This document shows, in pieces, positions 1 to 6,687 of a stretch of 10,625 bases of DNA. The position numbers and the translations under genes were made by a program. The notes beneath the pieces are model-generated. The model was not told the DNA's origin and ran no database searches. It was given only the letters and a program-made list of their open reading frames with translations. Each line of letters opens with the position of its first letter. Positions within the stretch are counted from its first letter, which is position 1. Source of the stretch: Desulfobacteraceae bacterium (GTDB taxonomy: Bacteria > Desulfobacterota > Desulfobacteria > Desulfobacterales > Desulfobacteraceae); the NCBI GenBank assembly GCA_003354055.1, contig PIVQ01000194.1, positions 1 to 10,625 of the forward strand, in the 5' to 3' direction.

Positions 1-35
1 ATCCGGCTGCCGTGGTGTTTTCTGATCTGATGTAA
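1..35 (+). CDS. C-terminal tail of an upstream gene (partial, product unknown)
   Basis: Reading from base 3, the plus strand gives ten codons, PAAVVFSDLM, then TAA at 33-35. An intrinsic terminator begins 18 bases later, which is what would be expected after a plus-strand gene. The other two plus frames also stop within the first 30 bases, so the choice of frame rests mainly on the terminator spacing. Too little is present to recognise a family; the rest lies left of the window. Confidence 0.35.
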   Translation, partial: PAAVVFSDLM

Positions 36-53
36 ACAAAAAACTGAAAATTT

Positions 54-88
54 AATGCTGCAAGCCGAAAATGCCTGCAGCATTTTTT
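54..88 (+). terminator. Intrinsic terminator of the upstream gene
   Basis: AATGCTGCA (54-62) pairs perfectly with TGCAGCATT (76-84), giving a 9-bp stem with a 13-nt loop, and the right arm runs directly into a T-tract (83-88). It lies just after the putative upstream stop codon at 33-35 and faces the same way as tyrS. The minus-strand reading has no good T-run. Confidence 0.75.
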
Positions 89-95
89 ATATTTT

Positions 96-136
96 AAAAG
101 GGTTGCAACGCATTTCAGGGTTGCAACCCTTTTTTT
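96..136 (+). terminator. Second hairpin with T-run, just upstream of tyrS
   Basis: AAAAGGGTTGCAA (96-108) is perfectly complementary to TTGCAACCCTTTT (121-133), a 13-bp stem with a 12-nt loop followed by more T residues to 136. It looks like a strong intrinsic terminator, yet it ends only about 22 bases before the tyrS ATG and 6 bases before its Shine-Dalgarno. It may be the second half of a tandem terminator for the upstream gene, or a leader element (attenuator or stability hairpin) of tyrS. The arms also contain two copies of the palindrome GTTGCAAC (102-109 and 120-127), 18 bp apart, which could instead be protein-binding sites. Confidence 0.65.
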
Positions 137-158
137 ATTTTTAAGGAAATATCGGAAA

Positions 159-1448
159 ATGAATGTACTGAACATCTTGAAAGAACGAGGCTTTATTGAC
201 AATCAAACCCATGGTGAAGAGCTGGAGGCCTACCTGAAGCAGGAGGGAGGTAGCTGTTATATTGGTTTCGACCCAACTGCGGACAGCCTACATGTCGGCC
301 ATTTGATTCCGATAATGTCCTTAGTCCATATGCAGCAAAACGGCCATCGACCAATTGCTTTGGTTGGTGGCGGAACCGGTATGATCGGAGACCCCAGTGG
401 GAAAACTGAAATGCGGCAGATGATGACTCTGGAAACTATTGACAAAAATGTTAGGGGTATCAAAAATCAACTGTCAAAATTTATCGATTTTGGAAGCGGT
501 AAGGCAATTTTGGCAAACAATGCGGACTGGCTTGCCACCCTTGAGTATGTTCCCTTTTTGCGGGATATCGGCAGGCATTTCAGCATCAACCGGATGATTA
601 AGGCGGAAAGCTACCGTCAGCGCATTGAATCAGATGAGGGACTTTCTTTTATCGAATTCAATTACATGCTGCTTCAGGCATACGATTTCCTTAAACTTAA
701 CGATCATTACGGCTGCATGCTCCAGATGGGGGGAAGCGATCAATGGGGTAATCTTCTCGCTGGAGTAGAACTGGTCCGAAAGACCCGGCATGAGACCGTG
801 TTCGGCATTACGTTTAATCTGATAACCAAAAGCGACGGCACCAAGATGGGAAAAACCGCAGGTGGGGCAGTTTGGCTCGATCCTGAGAGGACCTCCCCTT
901 ATGACTACTACCAGTTCTGGATCAACACCGATGACCGGGATGTGGCAAAATTTTTAGCCCTTTTCACTTTCCTTCCCATGACGGAGATCAGATTGTTGAA
1001 CAGGGTATCAGGTGCTGATCTGAACCATGCCAAACAGATTCTGGCCTTTGAAGCGACCTGTCTTGCCCATGGACGGAGAGCAGCATTGAAGGCACGATCC
1101 GCCTCTGCTGCAGCCTTTGGGGACAGGACGATTCCTGATGCTATGTTGCCCTCATCAACCATTCCAAGGGAAAAGACTGATGCCGTTCCTCCGGCTCTTC
1201 CCCTTACCAAAATCGGCAAAGTAGAATTGGATGAAGGGATACCTGCCTATCAGCTTTTCCACCGAGTGGGGCTTTGCAAGTCTGCCGGAGAAGCCCGGCG
1301 ACTGGTCGCCCAGGGCGGTGCCTACATTAATGATGCAACCGTGACTGCATTTAGCCAGGTAGTCCTTACCTGTCATTTCAGGGAGGGCGCCATATTGCTG
1401 AGGGCCGGGAAAAAGAGGGTTCACCGGGTAGAACTCGAAACGAATTAA
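159..1448 (+). CDS. tyrS: Tyrosyl-tRNA synthetase
   Basis: Cytoplasmic class I synthetase that activates tyrosine with ATP and charges tRNA-Tyr. The HIGH-type motif HVGH is at residues 45-48 and the KMSKS-type motif KMGKT at 229-233. Tyrosine-pocket residues fall at the same numbers as in the Bacillus stearothermophilus enzyme: Y34, D78, Y169, Q173, D176 and Q195. Residues about 363-425 form an S4-type RNA-binding domain that would contact the tRNA. The 429-residue length is normal for bacterial TyrS. The ATG at 159 is preceded by AAGGA (143-147) at an 11-nt gap, slightly long. The gene is flanked by hairpins and has its own terminator, so it looks monocistronic. No clear promoter was found between the upstream terminators and the start codon, so its transcription start is unresolved. 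Confidence 0.97.
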   Translation: MNVLNILKERGFIDNQTHGEELEAYLKQEGGSCYIGFDPTADSLHVGHLIPIMSLVHMQQNGHRPIALVGGGTGMIGDPSGKTEMRQMMTLETIDKNVRGIKNQLSKFIDFGSGKAILANNADWLATLEYVPFLRDIGRHFSINRMIKAESYRQRIESDEGLSFIEFNYMLLQAYDFLKLNDHYGCMLQMGGSDQWGNLLAGVELVRKTRHETVFGITFNLITKSDGTKMGKTAGGAVWLDPERTSPYDYYQFWINTDDRDVAKFLALFTFLPMTEIRLLNRVSGADLNHAKQILAFEATCLAHGRRAALKARSASAAAFGDRTIPDAMLPSSTIPREKTDAVPPALPLTKIGKVELDEGIPAYQLFHRVGLCKSAGEARRLVAQGGAYINDATVTAFSQVVLTCHFREGAILLRAGKKRVHRVELETN

Positions 1449-1453
1449 TCTAT

Positions 1454-1498
1454 AAAAAAGCCTGATCGGAAGGCATTCTTTCTGGTCAGGCTTTTTTT
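1454..1498 (+). terminator. Bidirectional terminator shared by tyrS and the convergent kinase gene
   Basis: AGCCTGA (1459-1465) pairs with TCAGGCT (1486-1492), and the stem can extend inward through further pairs including G-T wobbles. It is preceded by six A residues and followed by seven T residues, so it works as an intrinsic terminator on either strand. It starts 5 bases after the tyrS stop and lies about 90 bases beyond the kinase stop on the other strand. Confidence 0.85.
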
Positions 1499-1585
1499 AT
1501 CTTTTGTCCGGCAGAGCCGTATGGTGAACATTAACGGTAGTTGCTTTTGCTCTTCTCGCTTTTCCAGCTTTTCTTGCTTCTCTCG

Positions 1586-2890
1586 CTAATCAGATTCCGG
1601 CGGTGTAATTTCAAGAGGAAGCACCAAACTAAATCTCGCCCCGCCAAGAGGAGATGTGGACACGGAGATGCTGCCCCTGTGCCAGGTAATGATCCGCTTT
1701 GCTATGGCCAGGCCCAGGCCGTACCCGCCGGAGGCCCTGGACCGGCTCTGGTCAAGGCGGAAAAAAGGCTGGAATATTTTTTCCCGGGCACTCTCAGGAA
1801 TACCCGGGCCGTCGTCATCTACATGGATATCTATCTGTTTCCGGCCAGGATCAAATGTCAGCTGAACCTTTTGGGAACCATGCTTCAGACCGTTTCTCAA
1901 CAGATTCCGCACGGCCCAACCCAGGTAAACCGGCTCAAACCGGGCAATAAAATAGTCTATATCCGGAGAAAACAAAATCTCTTTACCCATAGCTGTTTTC
2001 TTTTCCTGGGTAACCAGGTTGTCCAGCCAGGAGACCATTTCATGGTTGGACAGACGGCCGGAGCTCTCAGGCTCCCGTTCAAAGCGGGCATAGGTCAGCG
2101 TTTCATCCACAAGGGATTCGATCTCTTCCACATCCTTGCCGATCTCCCCGATATAATCGGTTCCTCCCTGTCCTGTACCGTCGCCTGCCATTTCCAGGCT
2201 GAACTTGATTCTGGCCAGAGGGGTACGGATCTCATGGGAGACCGAATTGGCCAGATCTTTCTGGGAGGCAATGAGTTTCTGGGTTTTTTCAGCCATGGTA
2301 TTAAAGGCGATTGAGATCCCGGTCATGGAAGAGATTCTGGACACCAACACCCGGGCATCATGGTCGCCTGCGGCAAACCGGGCCGTGGTTCGTTCGATTT
2401 TCCGGATATCCCGGTTGAGAAAAAAAGTCCAGGCCAGAGCCGGCAGGGTCAGAGCAATGACAAACAGAAGAAGGAAGAGTACGGTAGCTTTTATGTTCAG
2501 TGTATCATCCGGCCAGGGGCCGCCCATGGCAACGGCGTAGTCTGACTGTCCCAGCCGCAGCACCAGCTTATCATCGTCATCCGTCTCAACAATCAGCCCC
2601 TTTAAAAAATCAGACTGGTCTTCATCCTCAATATCCAGCTCCGCTAGTTTGTAGAGGGCTAACGGATATCCGAACCTGGGCTGAATATTGGCCAGTTCTT
2701 CCCGCTGTTCATCCGGACTCAACCCCTCAAGCCGTTCGACAATCAGGGAAAAGGTTCCCCTTGAAATATCCCGTGCCACCATGTCGACTTCTTCTTCAAA
2801 CAAGGCGTCAATGATGGGACCGATACCAAACGGAATGGTGAACATGGTACCCAGAAGCAGAATATAGATGGTAATAAAAATTCGTCTCAT
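1586..2890 (-). CDS. Sensor histidine kinase, RstB-like
   Basis: Inner-membrane sensor kinase of a two-component system. TM segments at about residues 4-24 and 135-157 bracket a periplasmic sensor region of about 110 residues. A HAMP linker (about 158-209) follows, then the HisKA dimerisation domain with phospho-acceptor H219 in SVSHEIRTP, and an ATPase domain with N-box N333, G1 DDGPGI (359-364) and G2 GYGLGL (389-394). At 434 residues it matches E. coli RstB (433) in length and layout, including a closing GGARFS motif near the C terminus. The signal sensed is unknown. It is the second gene of an operon, starting 6 bases after the regulator stop, so translation is probably coupled. The stop is TAG; the frame beyond stays open to 1445, discussed as a finding. 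Confidence 0.93.
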   Translation of the reverse strand: MRRIFITIYILLLGTMFTIPFGIGPIIDALFEEEVDMVARDISRGTFSLIVERLEGLSPDEQREELANIQPRFGYPLALYKLAELDIEDEDQSDFLKGLIVETDDDDKLVLRLGQSDYAVAMGGPWPDDTLNIKATVLFLLLFVIALTLPALAWTFFLNRDIRKIERTTARFAAGDHDARVLVSRISSMTGISIAFNTMAEKTQKLIASQKDLANSVSHEIRTPLARIKFSLEMAGDGTGQGGTDYIGEIGKDVEEIESLVDETLTYARFEREPESSGRLSNHEMVSWLDNLVTQEKKTAMGKEILFSPDIDYFIARFEPVYLGWAVRNLLRNGLKHGSQKVQLTFDPGRKQIDIHVDDDGPGIPESAREKIFQPFFRLDQSRSRASGGYGLGLAIAKRIITWHRGSISVSTSPLGGARFSLVLPLEITPPESD

Positions 2891-2896
2891 GGCAGC

Positions 2897-3613
2897 TTAA
2901 TTCTTTTCCCAGGCATCTGATACAAAAAGATAACCGCTGCCCCAGACGGTTTTGATCCGGTCCGGGTGGTCCGGATTGTCTTTGAGCTTTTTCCGGAGTC
3001 TGGACACGGCCACATCAATGGAGCGGTCAATACCGTCGTACTCCACTCCCTTTACAGTCTGGCAAAGCAGATCCCGGTCCAGCACCTCTCCGGCCCTGGA
3101 CGCCAAAAGCCAGAGCAGATCAAATTCAGTGGTGGACAGATCCACAGCCTCGTCTTCAAGGGTTACATTTCTGGAGGAAGAGCACAGGGACAATTCCCCA
3201 AATGCCAGATCTGTTACCTGCTCCGCTCCTTCTACAGGCAGACTCCTTCTGAACAGGGCCCGTATCCTGGCCAGTAACACCCGGGGCTCCACCGGTTTTT
3301 TAACATAATCATCCGCCCCAAGTTCAAGGCCCACTACCTGGTCCATATCATCTTCCCGGGCCGTGAGAATAAGAATGGGGCCTTTGTAGCTGTGTCGGAC
3401 ATCACGGCATATGGAAAACCCGTCCTTTCCCGGGAGCATGAGATCCAGGATCACCAGATCCGGTTTTCCCTGGATAATTTTTTGAACGGCCTTGTCCCCA
3501 TGGTGCTCCACCTCCATCTCATACTCCTGTTTTTCCAGGTATTCGCTGACAAGTGCTGCCAGACGGAGATCGTCTTCCACCAATAAAATTCGTTTTTTTT
3601 CCTCAGTATCCAT
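2897..3613 (-). CDS. OmpR/PhoB-family response regulator, RstA-like
   Basis: DNA-binding response regulator, probably phosphorylated by the adjacent kinase. The receiver domain covers residues about 7-122 with acidic pocket D14/D15, phospho-acceptor D57 (in VILDLMLPG), T84 and K106 (in VKKP). A winged-helix effector domain covers about 134-232 and ends in the typical TVWGSGYLF region. The block PGKDGFSICRDVR closely resembles E. coli RstA as I recall it, and the neighbouring kinase also resembles RstB, so orthology or close paralogy is plausible; target genes cannot be read from the sequence. The ATG at 3613 is supported by AGGA (3622-3625) 8 nt upstream. It is the first gene of the regulator-kinase operon and diverges from glnS. 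The 238-residue length is normal. Confidence 0.95.
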   Translation of the reverse strand: MDTEEKKRILLVEDDLRLAALVSEYLEKQEYEMEVEHHGDKAVQKIIQGKPDLVILDLMLPGKDGFSICRDVRHSYKGPILILTAREDDMDQVVGLELGADDYVKKPVEPRVLLARIRALFRRSLPVEGAEQVTDLAFGELSLCSSSRNVTLEDEAVDLSTTEFDLLWLLASRAGEVLDRDLLCQTVKGVEYDGIDRSIDVAVSRLRKKLKDNPDHPDRIKTVWGSGYLFVSDAWEKN

Positions 3614-3851
3614 TCTGTCGTTCCTAAAAAATTATGGGGGATGCTGGACGCCCCGGGAGGGCTGCTCCATTTTCGTATATTAAGGTAACACATCCCCTGA
3701 ATCCTCTCCAATGGTAAAAATGTTTCAAATTGTAATCTTTTTTAACAAGTTTATTGTCGGGGACCCATGTTCCCCCCTTTAATCAATTTTATGAATATGA
3801 TATTAATTCTTTTTTATACAGTAAAATAACACCCAATATATAGAGGGACAA
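3614..3851. promoter_or_regulatory. Divergent intergenic region between the two-component operon and glnS
   Basis: This 238-bp gap must hold the promoters for both the regulator operon (leftward) and glnS (rightward). Its glnS-proximal half is very AT-rich. A weak plus-strand -10-like TAAAAT lies near 3822, without a convincing -35. A short GC stem, GGGGA (3759-3763) with TCCCC (3771-3775), sits mid-region. No motif is strong enough to name a promoter or operator. Confidence 0.4.
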
Positions 3852-5576
3852 ATGGAAGAAGAGATTAAAAAAGGACATTTTATAGAGTCCATCATTCGAG
3901 AAGATGTAAACGCCAATAAAAACAACGGCCAAGTGGTCACCCGCTTTCCGCCGGAACCCAACGGCTACCTCCATATCGGTCATGCCAAATCCATTTGTCT
4001 GAATTTCAATATGGCCGGCCAGTTTCAGGGGACCTGCAACCTGAGGTTTGACGATTCCAACCCGGCCAAGGAGAAACAGATCTATATCGATTCCATTCAG
4101 AATACCGTTGAATGGCTGGGATTTGATTATAAAACCCCGTTTTTTGCATCCGACTATTTTGATAAGCTCCATGATTTCGCCCGGGAATTAATTAAAACAG
4201 GCAAAGCCTATGTATGCAGCCTGAACGCGGAAGAGATTCGGGAATACAGGGGCACGCTCACCGAACCCGGAAAAAACTCCCCTTTCAGGGACCGGTCGGC
4301 TGAAGAGAACCTGGACCTGTTTGAACAGATGAAAAACGGGAAATTCAAAGAAGGGGAAGTAACGCTGAGGGCCAAAATCGATATGGGATCTCCCAATATC
4401 AATTTGCGGGATCCCATCATCTACCGGGTAAAAAATGCCACCCACCCCAGAACCGGTGACAAGTGGTGCATCTACCCCATGTATGATTTCACCCATTGTA
4501 TTTCAGATGCCCTGGAAGGAATTACGCACTCCCTGTGCAGCCTGGAGTTTGAAGATCACCGCCCCCTCTACGACTGGATTCTGGATAATATTTCCGTGCC
4601 CTGTCATCCCCAGCAGATCGAATTTGCCCGGATGAACATCAACTTCACCATATTGAGCAAACGCAAACTCCAGCGCCTTGTTGAAGATGGCTTGGTCAGC
4701 AGCTGGGCCGATCCCCGCCTGCCCACCCTGGAAGGCATGCGCCGCAGGGGCTATACCCCGGCCTCCATCCGGAATTTCTGCAATATCATCGGTGTGTCCA
4801 AAAAAGAGAGCCGCATTGACATGGGCCTTCTGGAATCCTGTCTCAGGGATGATCTGAACGAAAATTCCCAGCGGGTCATGGGCGTAATCCGTCCCCTCAA
4901 GGTAACCATTGAAAACTATCCGGAAGATCAGACAGAAACCCTTGAGGCCATGAACCATCCTCAGAAACCGGAACTCGGCAAACGGGAGGTCAGCTTTTCC
5001 AGAGAAATTTATGTGGAGCAGGATGACTTTATGGAAGAGCCCCCGAAAAAGTTCTTCCGCCTGGGACCCGGCCGGGAGGTCCGACTCCGGGCAGCCTATT
5101 ATGTCACCTGCAAAGAGGTGATCAAAAACGAGGCAGGCGAAGTGGTAGAGCTGATCTGTACCTATGATCCCGCCACCCGCGGCGGTAGTTCCCCGGACGG
5201 CCGCAAGGTCAAGGGCACCATCCACTGGGTCAATGCCAATGACTGCCTGGATGCGGAAGTACGCCTTTACGACCGGCTGTTCAAGGATGAAAACCCGGAA
5301 CAGGGCGGTCAGGATTTTGTGGAAAACCTCAACCCCGGCTCCCTGGAAATCCTTAAGAACTGCAAACTGGAAAAAGGACTTGTTTCAGCAAAACCGGAAC
5401 AGGTATTCCAGTTTGAGCGTCTTGGATACTTCTGCCTGGACGGTAAGGACAGCTCAGACAACCTGCCGGTATTCAACCGCACGGTAACCCTGAGGGATGC
5501 CTGGGCCAAACTGGCCAAACAGAATCCGCCCCGGAAAAAGAACAAGCCGCCGAGACAGAAGAAAAAGAAAAAATAG
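3852..5576 (+). CDS. glnS: Glutaminyl-tRNA synthetase
   Basis: Class I synthetase that charges tRNA-Gln directly with glutamine in the cytoplasm. [12 protein letters not shown] lies at residues 33-44 (HIGH 41-44), and the KMSKS equivalent is ILSKRK at 267-272, the form typical of GlnRS rather than GluRS. The stretch around [20 protein letters not shown] (205-224) is nearly identical to E. coli GlnRS, and a two-beta-barrel anticodon-binding region follows from about residue 345. Its 574 residues exceed E. coli GlnRS (554), mostly through a basic C-terminal tail ending in five lysines. The ATG at 3852 has AGAGGG (3842-3847) 4 nt upstream. GlnRS is patchily distributed among bacteria, many of which make Gln-tRNA through GatCAB. 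The gene is monocistronic and ends at a strong terminator. Confidence 0.97.
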   Translation: MEEEIKKGHFIESIIREDVNANKNNGQVVTRFPPEPNGYLHIGHAKSICLNFNMAGQFQGTCNLRFDDSNPAKEKQIYIDSIQNTVEWLGFDYKTPFFASDYFDKLHDFARELIKTGKAYVCSLNAEEIREYRGTLTEPGKNSPFRDRSAEENLDLFEQMKNGKFKEGEVTLRAKIDMGSPNINLRDPIIYRVKNATHPRTGDKWCIYPMYDFTHCISDALEGITHSLCSLEFEDHRPLYDWILDNISVPCHPQQIEFARMNINFTILSKRKLQRLVEDGLVSSWADPRLPTLEGMRRRGYTPASIRNFCNIIGVSKKESRIDMGLLESCLRDDLNENSQRVMGVIRPLKVTIENYPEDQTETLEAMNHPQKPELGKREVSFSREIYVEQDDFMEEPPKKFFRLGPGREVRLRAAYYVTCKEVIKNEAGEVVELICTYDPATRGGSSPDGRKVKGTIHWVNANDCLDAEVRLYDRLFKDENPEQGGQDFVENLNPGSLEILKNCKLEKGLVSAKPEQVFQFERLGYFCLDGKDSSDNLPVFNRTVTLRDAWAKLAKQNPPRKKNKPPRQKKKKK

Positions 5577-5597
5577 GTACGAAACACGATAGTTGAT

Positions 5598-5633
5598 AAG
5601 GGCTGCTTTCCGTAAAGGAGAGCAGCCCTTTTT
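5598..5633 (+). terminator. Intrinsic terminator of glnS
   Basis: AAGGGCTGCTTTCC (5598-5611) pairs with 5617-5630 through a near-perfect 14-bp stem (one G-T pair) closed by the five-base loop GTAAA, and is followed by T residues to 5633. It starts 21 bases after the glnS stop. The TAA of the convergent solute-binding protein gene lies inside its T-run. On the minus strand the stem is not followed by a good T-run, so termination there may be weaker. Confidence 0.88.
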
Positions 5634-6378
5634 ATTTAAGATACCGCTGAGAGATGTCTTCGTAGGCACCGTCGGCCTTCATGGCATCCAGTGCGGTCTG
5701 CAGCTGAATGACAATCTCATCCGGGGTCTCCTTGTTTATAGCTATGTAATACGCATGGCTGTCATCCAAAATGATCACCCGTTCCAGTTGATTAAAAGAC
5801 CGGCCCAGCAATCGCATCTGATATGCCGCGGCCAGATCGTGGGTCGTCAGCATATCAAACCGCCCGGCAAGCAATTTCTTGAAATTCAGCATCTCATCCG
5901 TGGTGTAATCCAGGTTGAATCCAAGTTCCTCCATGTATGTTGTAGAGGCGAATCCAAGGACAGCCCCCACCGTGTATGACCTGACATCGGAAAAAGAATG
6001 AGCAACGATATCCTTGCGTGTTCTTAATTTCCAGAGGGATATAACTCTGGGGGCAATTGGACCGACCCATTTGAACATATTTTCCCGTTTTTCCGTTCTA
6101 ACGGTTGAAAAGAGGATAACATTTTTTTTCTTCTGAAGCATGGCATAGCCCCTGGCCCAGGGGAGCACCAGGATTCGTCCCCCGGTAATCTTAACGTTGC
6201 CGCGGTCCATCATTTCGTTGACAATTTCCACACAGAACCCTGCGGCTCTTCCGTTGTCGTCAAGATATGAATTGGGAGGCACATCCTCGGTTAATACGTT
6301 CACCTCATGTGAGAAGCCCATAAGAGGGATAAACAAAACCAACAGCAACACCAATAGCTGACGTTTCTTCATTTCCAT
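5632..6378 (-). CDS. Periplasmic solute-binding protein, family 3 (orphan)
   Basis: Predicted exported protein of the amino-acid-binding (SBP_bac_3) superfamily. I chose the ATG at 6378 over the upstream in-frame ATG at 6411 because AGGAG (6386-6390) lies 7 nt before it and because translation then begins directly with a signal peptide: MEMKKRQ, a hydrophobic core LLVLLLVLFIPLMG, and probable cleavage near residue 23-24. The mature part carries family hallmarks: VPPNSYLDDNGRAAGFCVEI near the N terminus, LPWARGYAML, and TEKRENMFKWVGPI. The protein is 248 residues. There is no permease or ATPase gene next to it and no fused enzymatic domain, so it may serve a distant transporter or a sensor, or act as a non-transport binding protein. 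The ligand is unknown. It is transcribed divergently from the three-domain enzyme gene. Confidence 0.85.
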   Translation of the reverse strand: MEMKKRQLLVLLLVLFIPLMGFSHEVNVLTEDVPPNSYLDDNGRAAGFCVEIVNEMMDRGNVKITGGRILVLPWARGYAMLQKKKNVILFSTVRTEKRENMFKWVGPIAPRVISLWKLRTRKDIVAHSFSDVRSYTVGAVLGFASTTYMEELGFNLDYTTDEMLNFKKLLAGRFDMLTTHDLAAAYQMRLLGRSFNQLERVIILDDSHAYYIAINKETPDEIVIQLQTALDAMKADGAYEDISQRYLK

Positions 6379-6443
6379 CCGCGAACTCCTTTCACGGCAA
6401 TAATTAAACATTGGAAAACGATCCTGTTTTGGGAAACTCTTCC

Positions 6444-6476
6444 ATTATAAATACCAATTTCAGCCTGTTTTTTCAA
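6444..6476 (-). promoter_or_regulatory. Possible promoter of the solute-binding protein gene
   Basis: On the minus strand a perfect -10 hexamer TATAAT (6444-6449) lies about 65 bases upstream of the chosen start. A TTGAAA at 6471-6476 resembles a -35 box, but the 21-bp spacing is too long for a standard housekeeping promoter. The -10 alone may be meaningful, with activator help. Confidence 0.35.
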
Positions 6477-6502
6477 TGCACATTAATCGCCTTGATCTTT
6501 TG

Positions 6503-6532
6503 TTGCATATTCTCTTTTTAACGTAATAATAT
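6503..6532 (+). promoter_or_regulatory. Possible promoter of the three-domain enzyme gene
   Basis: TTGCAT (6503-6508) and TAATAT (6527-6532) are separated by 18 bp on the plus strand, an acceptable spacing with weak hexamer matches. If used, the mRNA would have a leader of about 145 nt that includes all the inverted repeats listed between 6551 and 6656. Confidence 0.3.
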
Positions 6533-6550
6533 CATTCCTGGTTTCCGAAA

Positions 6551-6563
6551 CCGGACTGTCCGG
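6551..6563. repeat. 13-bp palindrome CCGGAC-T-GTCCGG
   Basis: Two perfect 6-bp arms around a single T, just downstream of the possible plus-strand promoter. The shape suits a dimeric regulator operator, although a short hairpin in the leader RNA is equally possible. GTCCGG recurs once more near 6610. Confidence 0.5.
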
Positions 6564-6636
6564 AATCAATATTTCATCAGGCCTTGGGCCTTCCCTAATC
6601 TCAACCAACGTCCGGATTCTTTTTTCTGCTTACCCC

Positions 6637-6656
6637 GGGGATTCCGCAAAATCCCC
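6637..6656 (+). repeat. Leader hairpin just upstream of the enzyme gene's RBS
   Basis: GGGGATT (6637-6643) pairs perfectly with AATCCCC (6650-6656) around the six-base loop CCGCAA. It ends 20 bases before the Shine-Dalgarno at 6677. There is no T-run after it, so it is not a terminator. It could modulate translation or mRNA stability, or be an operator. Confidence 0.5.
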
Positions 6657-6676
6657 ATCTCTATAATCCACAACTC

Positions 6677-6682
6677 AGGAGG
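6677..6682 (+). promoter_or_regulatory. Strong Shine-Dalgarno of the three-domain enzyme
   Basis: A full AGGAGG lies 5 nt before the ATG at 6688. It fixes the start codon and keeps the N-terminal acyltransferase-like domain inside the protein. Confidence 0.85.
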
Positions 6683-6687
6683 ACCTC

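Larger units (their letters stand above)
6379..6687. promoter_or_regulatory. Divergent intergenic region with several small palindromes
   Basis: This 309-bp non-coding gap holds the start regions of both the solute-binding protein gene and the three-domain enzyme gene. I see an AT-rich half (6440-6535) with promoter-like hexamers on both strands and a GC-richer half (6541-6660) with three inverted repeats: 6551-6563, 6579-6591 and 6637-6656. GTCCGGAATC (6558-6567) recurs with one mismatch as GTCCGGATTC near 6610. No convincing small gene was found; the longest plausible ATG reading from about 6476 gives only around 14 codons. Confidence 0.6.

Noticed and set aside
96..158. T-box riboswitch in front of tyrS
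   Set aside because: The leader is too short and I see no T-box consensus with its tRNA-acceptor-pairing bulge or a specifier loop, only a simple hairpin.
1541..2314. 257-codon plus-strand open frame opposite the histidine kinase
   Set aside because: It lies fully antisense to a kinase gene with all catalytic motifs, has no recognisable domain of its own, and looks like a shadow frame.
3680..3700. RstA-box-like operator upstream of the regulator gene
   Set aside because: Only the GTTAC core is present on the minus strand; the other half of the known E. coli box does not match.
4503..5225. 240-codon minus-strand open frame inside glnS
   Set aside because: Antisense to well-conserved GlnRS sequence, with no family features; a by-product of codon bias in glnS.
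6378..6411. Longer N terminus of the solute-binding protein from the ATG at 6411
   Set aside because: The extra 11 residues are polar and precede the signal peptide, and the Shine-Dalgarno at 6386-6390 lies inside them, so the start at 6378 fits better.
6412..6687. A hidden precursor peptide gene for the E1/nitroreductase enzyme
   Set aside because: The gap has no ATG frame with a ribosome site and more than about 14 codons on the plus strand, and no Cys/Ser/Thr-rich core sequence, so a TOMM-type peptide substrate is not supported here.
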